A stretch of DNA of 64,000 bases from Dethiobacter sp. (GTDB lineage: Bacteria; Bacillota; Dethiobacteria; DTU022; UBA8154): contig DYEO01000037.1 of NCBI GenBank assembly GCA_020725665.1, forward strand, positions 17,542-81,541. The letters are read 5' to 3'. This document shows positions 43,618 through 52,799 of this stretch, piece by piece. The notes below the pieces were generated by a model. The model searched no databases, was not told the DNA's origin, and worked only from the letters and a program-made list of their open reading frames with translations. The stretch's first letter is position 1. Each line of letters begins with the position of its first letter. The position numbers were made by a program, and so were the translations under genes.

Positions 43618-44203
43618 AGGTTTAAACCCTTTAATGAGATGGGCCAGCGCAGTAAGTGTGCGTGGCGCAGCCGTTTCTTCCGGTAAATATCCCTTTTCTT
43701 TTAATAGGAGGAAAATTTCCAATAGTAACGGCCGACCCAGTCCCGCCGCTGCTACCAGTTCCTCCGTATGGAAAACCTGTTCAGGAGGGCCTTTACCCAA
43801 AAATTTGCCTCCGCCTAAAACAATTACCTCTTCAGCCCAACTGTGGGCAAGATCGGCATCATGGGTGGAGATGATCACAGTGGTGCCTTTTTTGCTGATC
43901 GCATGGAAAAGATCCATCACCTTGCGGGCGTGTTCCTGGTCCAGCCAGGCGGTAGCCTTCACTGACGGCAAGGGGAATCTGGGTAACAGCGAAGATGGCG
44001 GCGAACTTGACAAAGGAGGCTGCCACACCACCTGCTTCCATGGAAAAGGCGAGGGCCAGTTGCATTGATGTTACCAGGTAGGTAACCATGCTGGCCATGA
44101 AAGCCGCGAGAAAAATGGAAAGCCAGCGGGGCAGGGCTGCCTTCTGTCCCAGTATACTGTTGCCGGCTTCCACTAAGGGAAGAGGTGTCCTGAAACCATG
44201 CAC
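43618..44203 (-). pseudogene. cbiM/cbiO deletion fusion remnant (cobalt ECF transporter)
   Basis: On the minus strand the 5' part encodes GQKAALPRWLSIFLAAFMAS and FVKFAAIFAVTQIPLAVSEG, the C-terminal half of the cobalt substrate-capture protein CbiM. Near 43955 it switches abruptly, in another frame, to the C-terminal part of CbiO (AWLDQEHARKVMDLFHAISK, TTVIISTHDADLAHSW). The end of CbiM, CbiN, CbiQ and the Walker A part of CbiO are lost. A single internal deletion explains the arrangement. It cannot make a working transporter. It abuts the fdhA terminator. Confidence 0.8.
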
Positions 44204-44255
44204 ATTTTTTCTGTTACCCGTTCTCAGAGGATAGAGGTCAGCCTAGGAACTGGTT

Positions 44256-44939
44256 TTAAGGAATCAATGGCTTATGCAGGGTTACTTTGTACAATTTTCT
44301 TGGCAATCCCCCTTCTTCAAAGTCGCTAATATCAATTATATCAAATCCTTTGGCCAGAACTTTAACTTTATCTTTACTAAAAAAATGCACGATAAAACCT
44401 CCTGTTTCATACATATCTTCTCCCCTGTGGATACCGCTTTTGTAATGCTTGTCACCTGTGTGCCTCACTGTATAGACGATGATGCCTCCCGGTTTTAAAA
44501 CCCTTTGTAATTCTTGGAAGATAAAGGTTAATTCCTCAGTTGTAAGGGCCATGCAAAACAACATATGGGAAAAACTGCCGTCGAAAAAGTCATTATCAAA
44601 AGGAAAGGGTTTTCTGACATCATGTTCCACTGTAATTACAGAGGAAGATAACCCGGATTTCTGAGCCTTTTCTCCAATTGCCCTTAAGCCGGCTTCGCAA
44701 TAATCCAGGGCATGGACCTGAAAACCCTTACGGGCAAAAAAAAGCGTATCACGGCCCTGCCCGCAACCAAGTTCAAGAATTGTTGTTATGTCTTCTTTCC
44801 TGAATATTTCTGCTGCTTTTACAGCAGGGTCGCTGGGAGCTTCACCAAACATATCCGGTTTTTGCAAAAAGGTGTTTTCCCAGTGTGCTTGCTGCAAATC
44901 ACGCATTTTCTTTAAGATATGGGGATTCTTGTTATTCAC
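44256..44939 (-). CDS. SAM-dependent class I methyltransferase
   Basis: The 227-residue protein has the SAM-binding motif ILELGCGQGRDTLFFARKG near residue 55, and HALDYCEAGLRAI and HMLFCMALTTEELTFIFQELQRVLKPGG as motifs II-III of class I methyltransferases (Methyltransf_11/25). The substrate is unknown. Related proteins include tellurite-resistance TehB-like and small-molecule methyltransferases. It lies alone between remnants. Confidence 0.85.
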   Translation of the reverse strand: MNNKNPHILKKMRDLQQAHWENTFLQKPDMFGEAPSDPAVKAAEIFRKEDITTILELGCGQGRDTLFFARKGFQVHALDYCEAGLRAIGEKAQKSGLSSSVITVEHDVRKPFPFDNDFFDGSFSHMLFCMALTTEELTFIFQELQRVLKPGGIIVYTVRHTGDKHYKSGIHRGEDMYETGGFIVHFFSKDKVKVLAKGFDIIDISDFEEGGLPRKLYKVTLHKPLIP

Positions 44940-44979
44940 TGCTGTTTACCCCTTTAATAAGATTTTTGGAAAATCACTA

Positions 44980-45522
44980 TTAGTTCAGGAGCAATAAACC
45001 GGCAAAGTAGAGATTTTCTCTGTCCAGCGGCCTAATAGGTACACCGGCGTTTTCACAGGTCTTGTAGATGTTAATGCCCACAGCTTCCATACTGGGACGG
45101 GCGCGGAAGGGATGGCGGCACCTTTCTCCTGATTTTACACCCACGCATACGGGACAAAGGCGGCACTGGGCGGCCCCAAAGCCTGCAACGAAATAATTGC
45201 CTGCCATTAAGGCTTTCGTCTCCAGGTCGCTAATCAGGTTTTGCACGTGTACCTCCGCTGCGATAATCTCTTCTTCACTGCTTCCTTTTGCCCTGACCTG
45301 GATCAGGATCGCCTCGGAATACATGCTTAAAAGTTTTTTAAATTCGTCCACAGTCAGAGTATTGGGTGGGCACATTAAACTCTGATTATACGCATCGCAG
45401 ATCGGAACCCGGCATTTCAGGCGCACTCTCTCGTCCACAACCACCTGGCTCGGAGCGATTGGCACCGCACGGTCAGCCCCTCCGTCCAGGGCATCCTGAA
45501 TGATCTGGTTAACTGTTTGCAT
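44980..45522 (-). CDS. DUF2284 Cys-rich metal-binding protein
   Basis: The 180-residue protein has the Cys pattern of DUF2284: CRVPICDAYNQSLMCPPN in the N-terminal third and AAQCRLCPVCVGVKSGERCRHPFRARPSMEA, here written as two adjacent halves, in the C-terminal third. Such proteins are predicted to bind Fe-S clusters or metals and are common in anaerobes; their role is not established. It sits 17 bases after the stop of the NorD-like remnant on the same strand. Confidence 0.85.
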   Translation of the reverse strand: MQTVNQIIQDALDGGADRAVPIAPSQVVVDERVRLKCRVPICDAYNQSLMCPPNTLTVDEFKKLLSMYSEAILIQVRAKGSSEEEIIAAEVHVQNLISDLETKALMAGNYFVAGFGAAQCRLCPVCVGVKSGERCRHPFRARPSMEAVGINIYKTCENAGVPIRPLDRENLYFAGLLLLN

Positions 45523-45539
45523 TTTTACATTCTCCTTTT

Positions 45540-46411
45540 TTATGTGGTCAGACGACGGTAAATTTCCGGCAGTTTTACCGGCAGCATATTTATTTCATTA
45601 ATTAAAACGTAGCCTACTTTGCTAAAAATCTTATCCATATAGTCTTTGGCATGTTTATTAACCGTAAGACAAAAAGGAGTTATCCCGCTGGCACGGGCTT
45701 CCCATAAAGCCATGCGTGTATCGGCCTGGGGATAAAGGGCTTCATCCTGGCGAAGCCAGTAACTGTAATCCCTTTCTTCTTTCTCCCGGGCACGGTAGTC
45801 CATATCAAAAGGGCGTCCGTCACTGAGAATAATCAGAAGCTTTACTGCGGCCCGGACCTTGTGAATTTTTTGGATTGCATGCCTTATGGCTGCGGCAAGC
45901 CTGGTCATTTTTGCACTACGCAGGCCGTCGAAACGACGCCTGATCTCATTTGTATAAACTTCATAAAATTCTTTGACTACATAAAAATCAACTTCCAATC
46001 TGCCGTCACTGGAAAAAGCATAAATGGAAAAGTTATCACCAAGCATCTCCAGCGCTTCGGCCATAATGATAACGGCTTCTTTTTCCATATCTAAAATGGT
46101 TTTGCCTTCCTTAATTATTTCATCGGTAGAGCCACTGCAATCCAGCAGAAAGGCTACGGCAACGTCTCTTGTACGTTTATCCCTCCAGATATAAAGGTTT
46201 TCGGCATTGGCAATGCCCAGACGTCTTTCAACCATAGCCTCTATGGCCGCATCGAGATCGATATGACCACCTTCAGGTTGGCGATTCAGCCTTCATCATC
46301 CAGCAGTTGGTCTACCTTTTTTAGCTCTTCATCAAGCTCGAATAACTCTTTGGGTAATATTGCTTTATATATGGTAATCTGGTCGGTCTTTTCATTGCAT
46401 TGCTTAAGCAT
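45540..46411 (-). pseudogene. NorD-like VWA-domain protein, truncated and frameshifted
   Basis: The long frame (45540-46235) is a VWA domain with the MIDAS motif DCSGSTDE and ILSDGRPFDMDY, the C-terminal part of NorD/CobT-like proteins. Upstream, the same frame continues to LNRQPEGGHIDLDAAIEA, which precedes VWA in NorD, and then meets a stop. A neighbouring frame from ATG 46411 supplies the preceding YKAILPKELFELDEELKK and ends at TGA 46288-46286. A one-base shift near 46289 joins them. About 350 N-terminal residues of a full-length NorD are missing. I regard it as inactive, although an internal start at 46235 could still give a VWA-only protein. Confidence 0.65.
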
Positions 46412-46606
46412 GCTATCTCTACATCCTCTTTAGACTAGTATATCATAAATAACCATTGAGGAGGAGAGGGTAATACGATTTTTACAGCATTTTTTATGGG
46501 TGTTTTTCAGGAGTAACTAAGTAGACTCCTAAAATTAAACTAAACATATTACCATAATTACCATATTTTGGTCTAGTCATCCACATTCCCAGATGCTATA
46601 ATAGGT

Positions 46607-47308
46607 ATGTTGGGAATAAAGGAACTTCAAGGCGAAAGAATAGTTGCCCCTGAACGGCTTAGAAACCCTGGTGGTGGCCGCAAATCTGTAATTGAGAAAG
46701 ATCCTAAGCTTTTGGAAAGTCTTGATAAAATACTAGATCCGGCTACACGTGGTAATCCCGAGTCTCCCCTGCGCTGGAGCAGTAAAAACATCGTCAAGCT
46801 TGGCAAGGAACTTCGGGACATGGGACATTCTATCTCTGCTAATACTGTTCAGGTGTTGTTAAAAGAACTGCGCTACAGTCTGCAAAGCAACCTCAAAACA
46901 CGCGAAGGGGGCAACCATGAAGACCGGGATCAGCAGTTTCTGTTCATCAAAGAGCAAGTGGAACAATTTCAGGAAAAGAATCAACCGGTCATCTCCGTAG
47001 ACGCCAAGAAAAAAGAACTGGTCGGTGATTTCAAAAATAACGGCAAAGAATATCGTCCCCAAGGTGACCCTGAAAAAGTAAGAGTGCATGACTTTATGAT
47101 CAAGGATGAAGACCACGGCAGAGTAACCCCTTACGGTGTTTATGACTTAAGCAGTAACACTGGTTGGGTGAATCTCGGCACAGACAGCGATACTTCAGCC
47201 TTTGCGGTAGAAAGCATCAGGCGCTGGTATTATACCATGGGACAGCAGGCGTACCCGGATGCCAAAGAGCTACTCATCACGGCAGATTCTTACTCCGGCA
47301 ACACTTAA
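46607..47308 (+). mobile_element. ISAzo13-family transposase remnant, truncated at both ends
   Basis: The 233 residues contain RNPGGGRKSVIEKDPKLL, LRWSSKNIVKLGKELRDMGH, VISVDAKKKELVGDFKNNG and LLITADSYSGNT, in the order seen in ISAzo13-type transposases (DDE, catalytic Asp in SVDAKKKE and ITADS). The N-terminal HTH region and everything after the second Asp are missing, and no terminal inverted repeats are seen. The element is dead and lies between the NorD-like remnant and fdhD. Confidence 0.8.
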
Positions 47309-47392
47309 TGAACTTAGACTTTTAACCAATACAAAGGCAGGTTTTAGCAAAAAAACGGCGAACAATAGTAGTATCCCGGAAAGAAAGGTGAT

Positions 47393-48184
47393 GTGACGGT
47401 GGGGGAAAAAGGATCTAAAGAGATTGAAATCCGGCGGGTAAAAGACGGTCGCCGCATGGATGAAAAGGACCATGTCGCGGTGGAATCTCCCCTGACCATC
47501 TTTTTTAACGAGCAGGAACTGGTGACCCTACTCTGTTCTCCCCGGGATCTCCAGTACCTGGCCCTTGGCTTTTTGCGCTCGGAGGGGCTGATCAACGGGG
47601 TGGATGAGTTGGAGAAAGTAACGTTAGATCAAGAACGGAGTATTGTTTATGTTTATGCAAAAGAACAAGGGAACCTGGCGGAAAAGCTTTATGGTAAAAG
47701 GACGATCACTTCGGGATGTGGCAAGGGGACAGTTTTTTTCCATGCCCTTGATTCCCTGCAGAGCAAACCGGTTATCTCCGCGCTGAAGGTAAAAGGGGAG
47801 AGCCTTTTTACACTGATGCGTGCCCTGCAGGAGAGGTCTCTGCTATTTCATGCCACGGGGGGGGTGCACAGCGCCGCCCTGGCGGAAGAGGGGCAAATCC
47901 TCGTATACAGTGAGGATATCGGACGACACAATGCCATGGATAAGATCGTGGGTGAATGCCTGGTTAGAGGTATTTCCCTGCATGATAGGATTCTCCTGAG
48001 CAGCGGGCGCCTATCTGTGGAGATTGTGCTGAAGGGGGCGAAGATGGGCTTGCCTCTCATTGTTTCCCGATCCGCTCCCACTTCCCTGGCTGTGGAACTG
48101 GCTGACCGGATGGGGATTACTCTGGTGGGCTTTGTCCGTGGAAGCCGTTTTAATATATATACCCATGAAGAACGTATTCTTTAG
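47393..48184 (+). CDS. fdhD: Formate dehydrogenase accessory sulfurtransferase
   Basis: The 263-residue protein has TITSGCGKGT (active Cys region; a single Cys rather than the CxxC of E. coli), HATGGVHSAAL, SEDIGRHNAMDKIVGE and ILLSSGRLSVEIV, the conserved FdhD motifs. FdhD delivers sulfur from IscS to the Mo/W-bis-MGD cofactor and is needed for active FdhA, which is encoded 4 kb upstream. GTG 47393 and GTG 47399 are both possible starts. The latter is 10 bases from AAAGG. Confidence 0.95.
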   Translation: MTVGEKGSKEIEIRRVKDGRRMDEKDHVAVESPLTIFFNEQELVTLLCSPRDLQYLALGFLRSEGLINGVDELEKVTLDQERSIVYVYAKEQGNLAEKLYGKRTITSGCGKGTVFFHALDSLQSKPVISALKVKGESLFTLMRALQERSLLFHATGGVHSAALAEEGQILVYSEDIGRHNAMDKIVGECLVRGISLHDRILLSSGRLSVEIVLKGAKMGLPLIVSRSAPTSLAVELADRMGITLVGFVRGSRFNIYTHEERIL

Positions 48185-48564
48185 GGTCAGACGGAATATA
48201 AATTTAGAAAGGGATAAACTAAAGAAGAGGGCTGATTTTCCGCAGGGATTGGACAGGCAAAAAACGGAGATATCATGAGCTATTTCTCAAAATACTGTGT
48301 ATCAAGAGATTAAACCCATCAGAATATTTCTCCAGCTTATAAAATATTAAAATTTTCTAACCAAAGAGCTTGCCCGGTTTTGCTAAGCGGTAACACCCTA
48401 TGCTATAATCAATTAAAACTATAGATCACCTTTTATAGGCATGTTCTTGTCTGTAGGATTTATTTCGTGCCAAAAGGAGATGACCTTGATGATGAGGTTA
48501 TAGCTTTTATTGTGTTATTATTAGATATAAATTTTTAAGAAATTTTAAAGGAGGGGATAGTCGG
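48185..48564 (+). promoter_or_regulatory. 380-base spacer with a promoter before the radical SAM gene
   Basis: No gene is seen. A good sigma-A type promoter lies at 48380-48409: TTGCTA, an 18-base spacer and TATAAT. It is followed by about 155 AT-rich bases up to the start at 48565. A same-type TTGCTA-18-TATAAT promoter precedes the corrinoid protein at 63081. Confidence 0.6.
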
Positions 48565-49944
48565 ATGGCTTTTGATGCGGTGAAAAAAGTAGCGGCAGGC
48601 TATGCCCTGGAGAAGGCGATTAAGTACATAACCAAGGACCCGGAAAAGAACCTGATTACATTGATGAACTTTGTGGAAAAAGTTGCTGTAGTACCTGACC
48701 ACAAAATTGCTGTAAGCAAGCTTAAAAACCACTTTCAAAACAGCCCGCACATCATGGCACAAACCAGGCGCGTAGCCGGTAACCCCAAAATGCTTTATAA
48801 CCTCTTTAACTCCTGGGTAATCAACGCCACCCTGCTGGGAAGGCCCAAGCGGGAGAAAATTGCCGAGGAAATCGGGGCATCTGTCCCCATGGTGATTCTC
48901 ATGGATCCGACGGCTGCGTGCAACCTGCGCTGTGAAGGCTGCTGGGCCGGGGAATACCGCAAGGCGGATCATCTGGAACCGGAACTTTTCCATCGTATTA
49001 TTAATGAGGCCAAGGAACTGGGCATTTACTGGATTGTTCTCTCCGGAGGGGAGCCGTTCTGCTATCCCTATCTTTATGATGTGATTGCCGAACACCCCGA
49101 TTCGGTGTTCATGACATACACTAACGGAACGCTTATCGATGAAAAGGCTGCCGACCGCCTTGCCGAGCTGGCCAACCTTTCTCCCGCTTTCAGCATGGAG
49201 GGATGGCGCGAACAAACGGACGGGCGCCGGGGTGCGGGTACTTTTGACAAGGTGACCAGGGCCATGGACTTGCTGCGGGAGCGGGGTGTATTTTTCGGTG
49301 TATCGGTAACCTCCATGCGCCATAATATTGAGGAATTATTCAGTTACGATTTTATTGATTTCCTGGTGGAAAAAGGGGCTACCTACATGTGGTCCTTCCA
49401 TTATATTCCCGTAGGCCGCAACCCCAACCTCGATTTGATGCTCACGCCGGAGCAGCGCCTCTGGATGGTCGACAGGGTTAGAGAACTGCGGGGGACAAGG
49501 CCGATTTTTATTGCAGATTTCTGGAATGACGGGGAATACACCAAAGGATGCATTGCCGGAGGAAAACAGTATTTCCATATCAATGCCGCAGGAGATGTGG
49601 AACCGTGTGCCTTTGTCCACTTTGCCGTGGATAACATCAAGCATAAATCCCTGCGGGAAGTGCTGCAAAACCCCTTCTTTAAAGCTTACCAGCAAAAACA
49701 ACCCTTCAATGAAAATCACCTTGCGCCCTGTCCCATCATCGATGCACCGGCTGCGCTGCGTGCCATGGTCAAAGAGTGTGGCGCCTATCCCACGCATACG
49801 GGGGCGGAGCACGTGCTACAGGGGGATGTGGCCGACCACCTGGATACAGTTTCCGGTAAATGGCTCTCCCTGGCCAACGGCTATAATATGGAAAAAGAAC
49901 GCTGTGACGAAAATCCCAAGGAGGAGGAAGAAGTCAGAGCGTAA
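48565..49944 (+). CDS. Radical SAM protein with SPASM-like C-terminal region
   Basis: The 459-residue protein has the radical SAM [4Fe-4S] motif CNLRCEGCWAGEY near residue 120 and VLSGGEPFCYPYL, the GGEP motif. The C-terminal GCIAGGKQYFHINAAGDVEPC, followed by further Cys (APCPIID, KECGAYP), suggests an additional cluster. N-terminal residues 1-100 are helical and not part of the domain. The family is widely found in Firmicutes and archaea but I cannot name its reaction. GGAGGGG precedes the start. Confidence 0.87.
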   Translation: MAFDAVKKVAAGYALEKAIKYITKDPEKNLITLMNFVEKVAVVPDHKIAVSKLKNHFQNSPHIMAQTRRVAGNPKMLYNLFNSWVINATLLGRPKREKIAEEIGASVPMVILMDPTAACNLRCEGCWAGEYRKADHLEPELFHRIINEAKELGIYWIVLSGGEPFCYPYLYDVIAEHPDSVFMTYTNGTLIDEKAADRLAELANLSPAFSMEGWREQTDGRRGAGTFDKVTRAMDLLRERGVFFGVSVTSMRHNIEELFSYDFIDFLVEKGATYMWSFHYIPVGRNPNLDLMLTPEQRLWMVDRVRELRGTRPIFIADFWNDGEYTKGCIAGGKQYFHINAAGDVEPCAFVHFAVDNIKHKSLREVLQNPFFKAYQQKQPFNENHLAPCPIIDAPAALRAMVKECGAYPTHTGAEHVLQGDVADHLDTVSGKWLSLANGYNMEKERCDENPKEEEEVRA

Positions 49945-50000
49945 ACTCAGGAGTCAGGAGACAGAATGAGAGAACCGGCGAAAACATTTGAAGATAAAAA
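49945..50000. repeat. Dispersed repeat, ACTCAGGAGTCAG family (partial copy A)
   Basis: Directly after the radical SAM stop the text begins ACTCAGGAGTCAGGAGACAG, continues GAATGAGAGAACCGGCGAAA and ends near TTTGAAGA. The same left end occurs at 54181 and 58772. The right-hand inverted end is not present in this copy. Confidence 0.75.
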
Positions 50001-50022
50001 AGATAAAGTCCCCGTGTTACTG

Positions 50023-50067
50023 AAAACCCTTAAAACCTTAATTGAGCGAGGAGATAAGGGTTTTTTT
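50023..50067. terminator. Hairpin with T-run between convergent genes
   Basis: AAACCCTTA (50024-50032) pairs with TAAGGGTTT (50055-50063), followed by a T run on the + strand and preceded by an A run, so it can act in both directions. It lies between the convergent radical SAM and P-loop/Asp23 genes. Confidence 0.65.
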
Positions 50068-50073
50068 ATATGG

Positions 50074-50916
50074 TTAGCGGGGCGCTGCGAGGCGGCGGGC
50101 TGTGACATTGACCTGAAATATCTGCAGTCCGGTCATGCTTTCCAGTTTATTTTTAACCTCAAACTGGAGATTTTTAAGCAGTTGCGGGAAAAAGTGGTTG
50201 CCGCTCCCGAAATCCAGCGTAACTTCAATACTGATAATCATGCCCTTGCGACCGTAGGTAACGTTAACCCTGTTGCAATGGGTGATCCCCTCCATCCGTT
50301 CCGTTTCATAAATGGTTATCTGCTCGAGCACGTGTTCAGAAATATAATAATTGCCGAGAGTGCTGTAGAGGGGTCGGACGATGGAGTGTTCGGACTGGTG
50401 CATGTCGTACATATCGGAAGTATGGCTTTTGCCCCCGCGGAAAAAAGAGCGGATCGAGTCAATCACATAGCCGGGAAAATCCCGCTCCAGGGCAAAGGTG
50501 GGGATAGGGATAACGTGACGATTCTCCTTTTCCCGGATCTCCACGGCCCTGGCTATGGAAGCGGGCGTTGATATCTCCTCGATGTGAATAATTCTCTGTG
50601 CGGGGGGTAATTCCAAGCGGCTGATAATTTTAGCAATCATGCGCCCGGAGGTCCCCAGGACGAGAATGCTTTGGGGCTGAACCTCTTTTATTTTTTCCCG
50701 CACCTGCGCTGCGTGTTCCGGATCCAGAAAAATGGCCCTTTTTGTGGCAGCCATCTTCGTATTTTCCCGTTTGGCGGAGCGGCCGGCCAGGATTTGATTG
50801 CCGCCGATAAAGAGACCATCATCAATAATATATTCGATTCCCTCCTGGTAGGCAACCAGGGCCGAATGGTGGCTTTTTCCCGTCCCGCTGGGCCCGATCA
50901 GGGCATATATTATCAC
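50074..50916 (-). CDS. P-loop NTPase fused to an Asp23/Gls24-like C-terminal domain
   Basis: About 280 residues. The N-terminus has a Walker A motif ALIGPSGTGKSHHSALVA. The middle (residues about 60-130) has a Rossmann-like LDPEHAAQVREKI and SILVLGTSGRMIAKI. The last 80 residues, with RVNVTYGRKGMIISIEVTL and MTGLQIFQVNVTARRL, look like Asp23/Gls24, a domain of alkaline shock proteins. GTG 50916 is chosen because GGAGGGGGAGAAG precedes it and the protein starts at the P-loop strand; the longer upstream frame is not supported. The biological role is unknown; a kinase-like signalling function in envelope stress is only a guess. Confidence 0.78.
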   Translation of the reverse strand: MIIYALIGPSGTGKSHHSALVAYQEGIEYIIDDGLFIGGNQILAGRSAKRENTKMAATKRAIFLDPEHAAQVREKIKEVQPQSILVLGTSGRMIAKIISRLELPPAQRIIHIEEISTPASIARAVEIREKENRHVIPIPTFALERDFPGYVIDSIRSFFRGGKSHTSDMYDMHQSEHSIVRPLYSTLGNYYISEHVLEQITIYETERMEGITHCNRVNVTYGRKGMIISIEVTLDFGSGNHFFPQLLKNLQFEVKNKLESMTGLQIFQVNVTARRLAAPR

Positions 50917-51043
50917 CGCTTCTCCCCCTCCACTATTCCATGCCGAGTATATCACAACATTTGGTATATGTCGACAGAGCAGACCGGAAGAATGCTGCAC
51001 GGGCCATCTTGGCATATTCCCGGTTTCTTGCAGGGAAAGGGGT

Positions 51044-51087
51044 AAAGGGGAAACAAAGGGGAAACAAAGGGGAAACAAAGGGGAAGC
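51044..51087. repeat. 11-bp tandem repeat AAAGGGGAAAC x4
   Basis: Three exact copies and one single-base variant (AAAGGGGAAGC) run from 51044 to 51087 between the divergent P-loop and carboxyltransferase genes. Confidence 0.9.
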
Positions 51088-51174
51088 AAAGATATTGAAA
51101 AAGCGGTAAAGGATTGATATACTGTAAAAGGTTTTAGTACTTAGCCGCATTTATGCCGACGGGAGGTTAGGAAG

Positions 51175-52716
51175 GTGGATGAAAAAATAAATTTTTTAAA
51201 ACAGAGGCGGGAGATCATCCGCAAGGGCGGCGGAGAGAGCAGGATCTCTGAGCAACACGACAAGGGCAAACAGACGGCCCGGGAGCGGTTGGCGCAATTG
51301 TTGGATGAGGGCAGTTTTGTGGAGGTGGGAACTTTTGTACAGGGTAACCTGCAGGATGCCAGCACCCTGGAGATCCCCCTTCCCGGCGAGGGAGTGGTCA
51401 CCGGATACGGGACCATTGACGGCCGCCTCGTCTATGTGTTTGCCCAGGATTTTACCGTATCAGGCGGTTCCCTTGGTGAATACCATGCGGCAAAGATCTG
51501 CCGTGTCATGGATCTGGCGGCTCGCAATGGTGCTCCTTTTATCGGCATCAACGATTCGGGTGGAGCGCGTATTCAGGAGGGAGTCATGTCCCTGGATGGT
51601 TATGGCAATATTTTCTATCGCAATACGATAAATTCAGGGGTAATTCCCCAGATCTCCGTGATTATGGGGCCAAGCGCCGGTGGAGCTGTCTATTCACCCG
51701 CACTCACTGATTTTGTTTTTATGGTGGACAATACCAGCTACATGTTTATTACCGGTCCCCAGGTTATCAAGGCGGTAACGGGAGAAGATGTGTCTCCTGA
51801 AAAACTCGGTGGTGCGGCCACACACAATGAAACCAGCGGTGTCGCCCATTTCAGGGCCAAGGATGAGCAGGAGTGTTTTGCCAAGCTGCGTAAGCTGCTC
51901 AGCTATCTTCCTTCCAATAATCTCAACGACCCTCCCGTCGCTGACCCGGTAGAACCCTCCCTGCCCGCGGAAGAATTGTCCAGGTTGGTGCCTGCTGACG
52001 CGAATAAGCCTTATGATGTGGTGGAGGTAATCGCCCGCATCGTAGACGGCGGTGAAATTTTTCAGGTTCATGAACACTATGCCAAAAACGCAGTGGTCGG
52101 TTTCGCCCGCCTGGGTGGACGGTCGGTGGGTATTATTGCCAACCAGGCGAAGTTCCTGGCCGGCTGCCTGGATATCAACAGTTCCGATAAGATTGCACGT
52201 TTTGTCCGTTTCTGTGACTGCTTCAACATTCCCCTGATAACCTTCGTGGATGTACCCGGTTACCTGCCGGGTGTGCACCAGGAATACGGGGGCATCATCC
52301 GCCACGGCGCCAAGATTCTCTATGCTTACTCGGAGGCTACCGTGCCCCAGATCAGTGTGATCCTGCGCAAGGCTTACGGCGGTGCTTATATCGCCATGAA
52401 CGCCCGCTCCCTGGGGGCGGATTTCGCTTTCGCTTGGCCGACGGCGGAGATCGCGGTGATGGGGCCGGAGGGCGCAACCAACATTATTTACCGCCGGGAG
52501 ATCGAGCAGTCGGATAACCCGAATGAGGTCAGGGCACAAAAGGTCAGCGAATACCGTGAGCGCTACGCCAACCCCTACATCGCCGCCGCCCGCGGCTGGA
52601 TCGATGATGTGATCGAACCGGCGGAGACGCGCCGGTACCTGCTTGCCGCCCTGGCATCGCTCAAGGACAAGTATGAGGAGCGTCCCCGTAAAAAACACGG
52701 TAATTTCCCTGTTTAA
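51175..52716 (+). CDS. Acyl-CoA carboxylase/decarboxylase carboxyltransferase subunit
   Basis: The 513-residue crotonase-fold protein has the family motifs GKQTARERLAQLLDEGSF, FTVSGGSLGEYHAAKI and DSGGARIQEGV. It also has MGPSAGGAVYSPALTDF and, near the C-terminus, LRKAYGGAYIAM and AVMGPEGATNIIYRREI. It matches propionyl/methylmalonyl-CoA carboxyltransferase (PccB/MmdA). No biotin carboxylase, biotin carrier or membrane decarboxylase subunit is nearby, so propionate, acetyl-CoA or glutaconyl-CoA-type activity cannot be chosen. GTG 51175 follows GGAAG. Confidence 0.9.
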   Translation: MDEKINFLKQRREIIRKGGGESRISEQHDKGKQTARERLAQLLDEGSFVEVGTFVQGNLQDASTLEIPLPGEGVVTGYGTIDGRLVYVFAQDFTVSGGSLGEYHAAKICRVMDLAARNGAPFIGINDSGGARIQEGVMSLDGYGNIFYRNTINSGVIPQISVIMGPSAGGAVYSPALTDFVFMVDNTSYMFITGPQVIKAVTGEDVSPEKLGGAATHNETSGVAHFRAKDEQECFAKLRKLLSYLPSNNLNDPPVADPVEPSLPAEELSRLVPADANKPYDVVEVIARIVDGGEIFQVHEHYAKNAVVGFARLGGRSVGIIANQAKFLAGCLDINSSDKIARFVRFCDCFNIPLITFVDVPGYLPGVHQEYGGIIRHGAKILYAYSEATVPQISVILRKAYGGAYIAMNARSLGADFAFAWPTAEIAVMGPEGATNIIYRREIEQSDNPNEVRAQKVSEYRERYANPYIAAARGWIDDVIEPAETRRYLLAALASLKDKYEERPRKKHGNFPV

Positions 52717-52799
52717 ACGGAAAATTTTCATGGTAATGCACGCCTTTGTTGACTTTATATCCGGCCGATGATAAGATGGGGAAACAAAGAAAATAACAA

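Noticed and set aside
45540..46235. An intact VWA-domain gene
   Set aside because: NorD-like sequence continues upstream in another frame past a stop, so this is the tail of a broken gene; a VWA-only product is possible but not favoured.
49966..50571. A 201-codon + strand gene after the radical SAM gene
   Set aside because: It begins inside a dispersed repeat and is antisense to the P-loop/Asp23 gene; the start is not supported.
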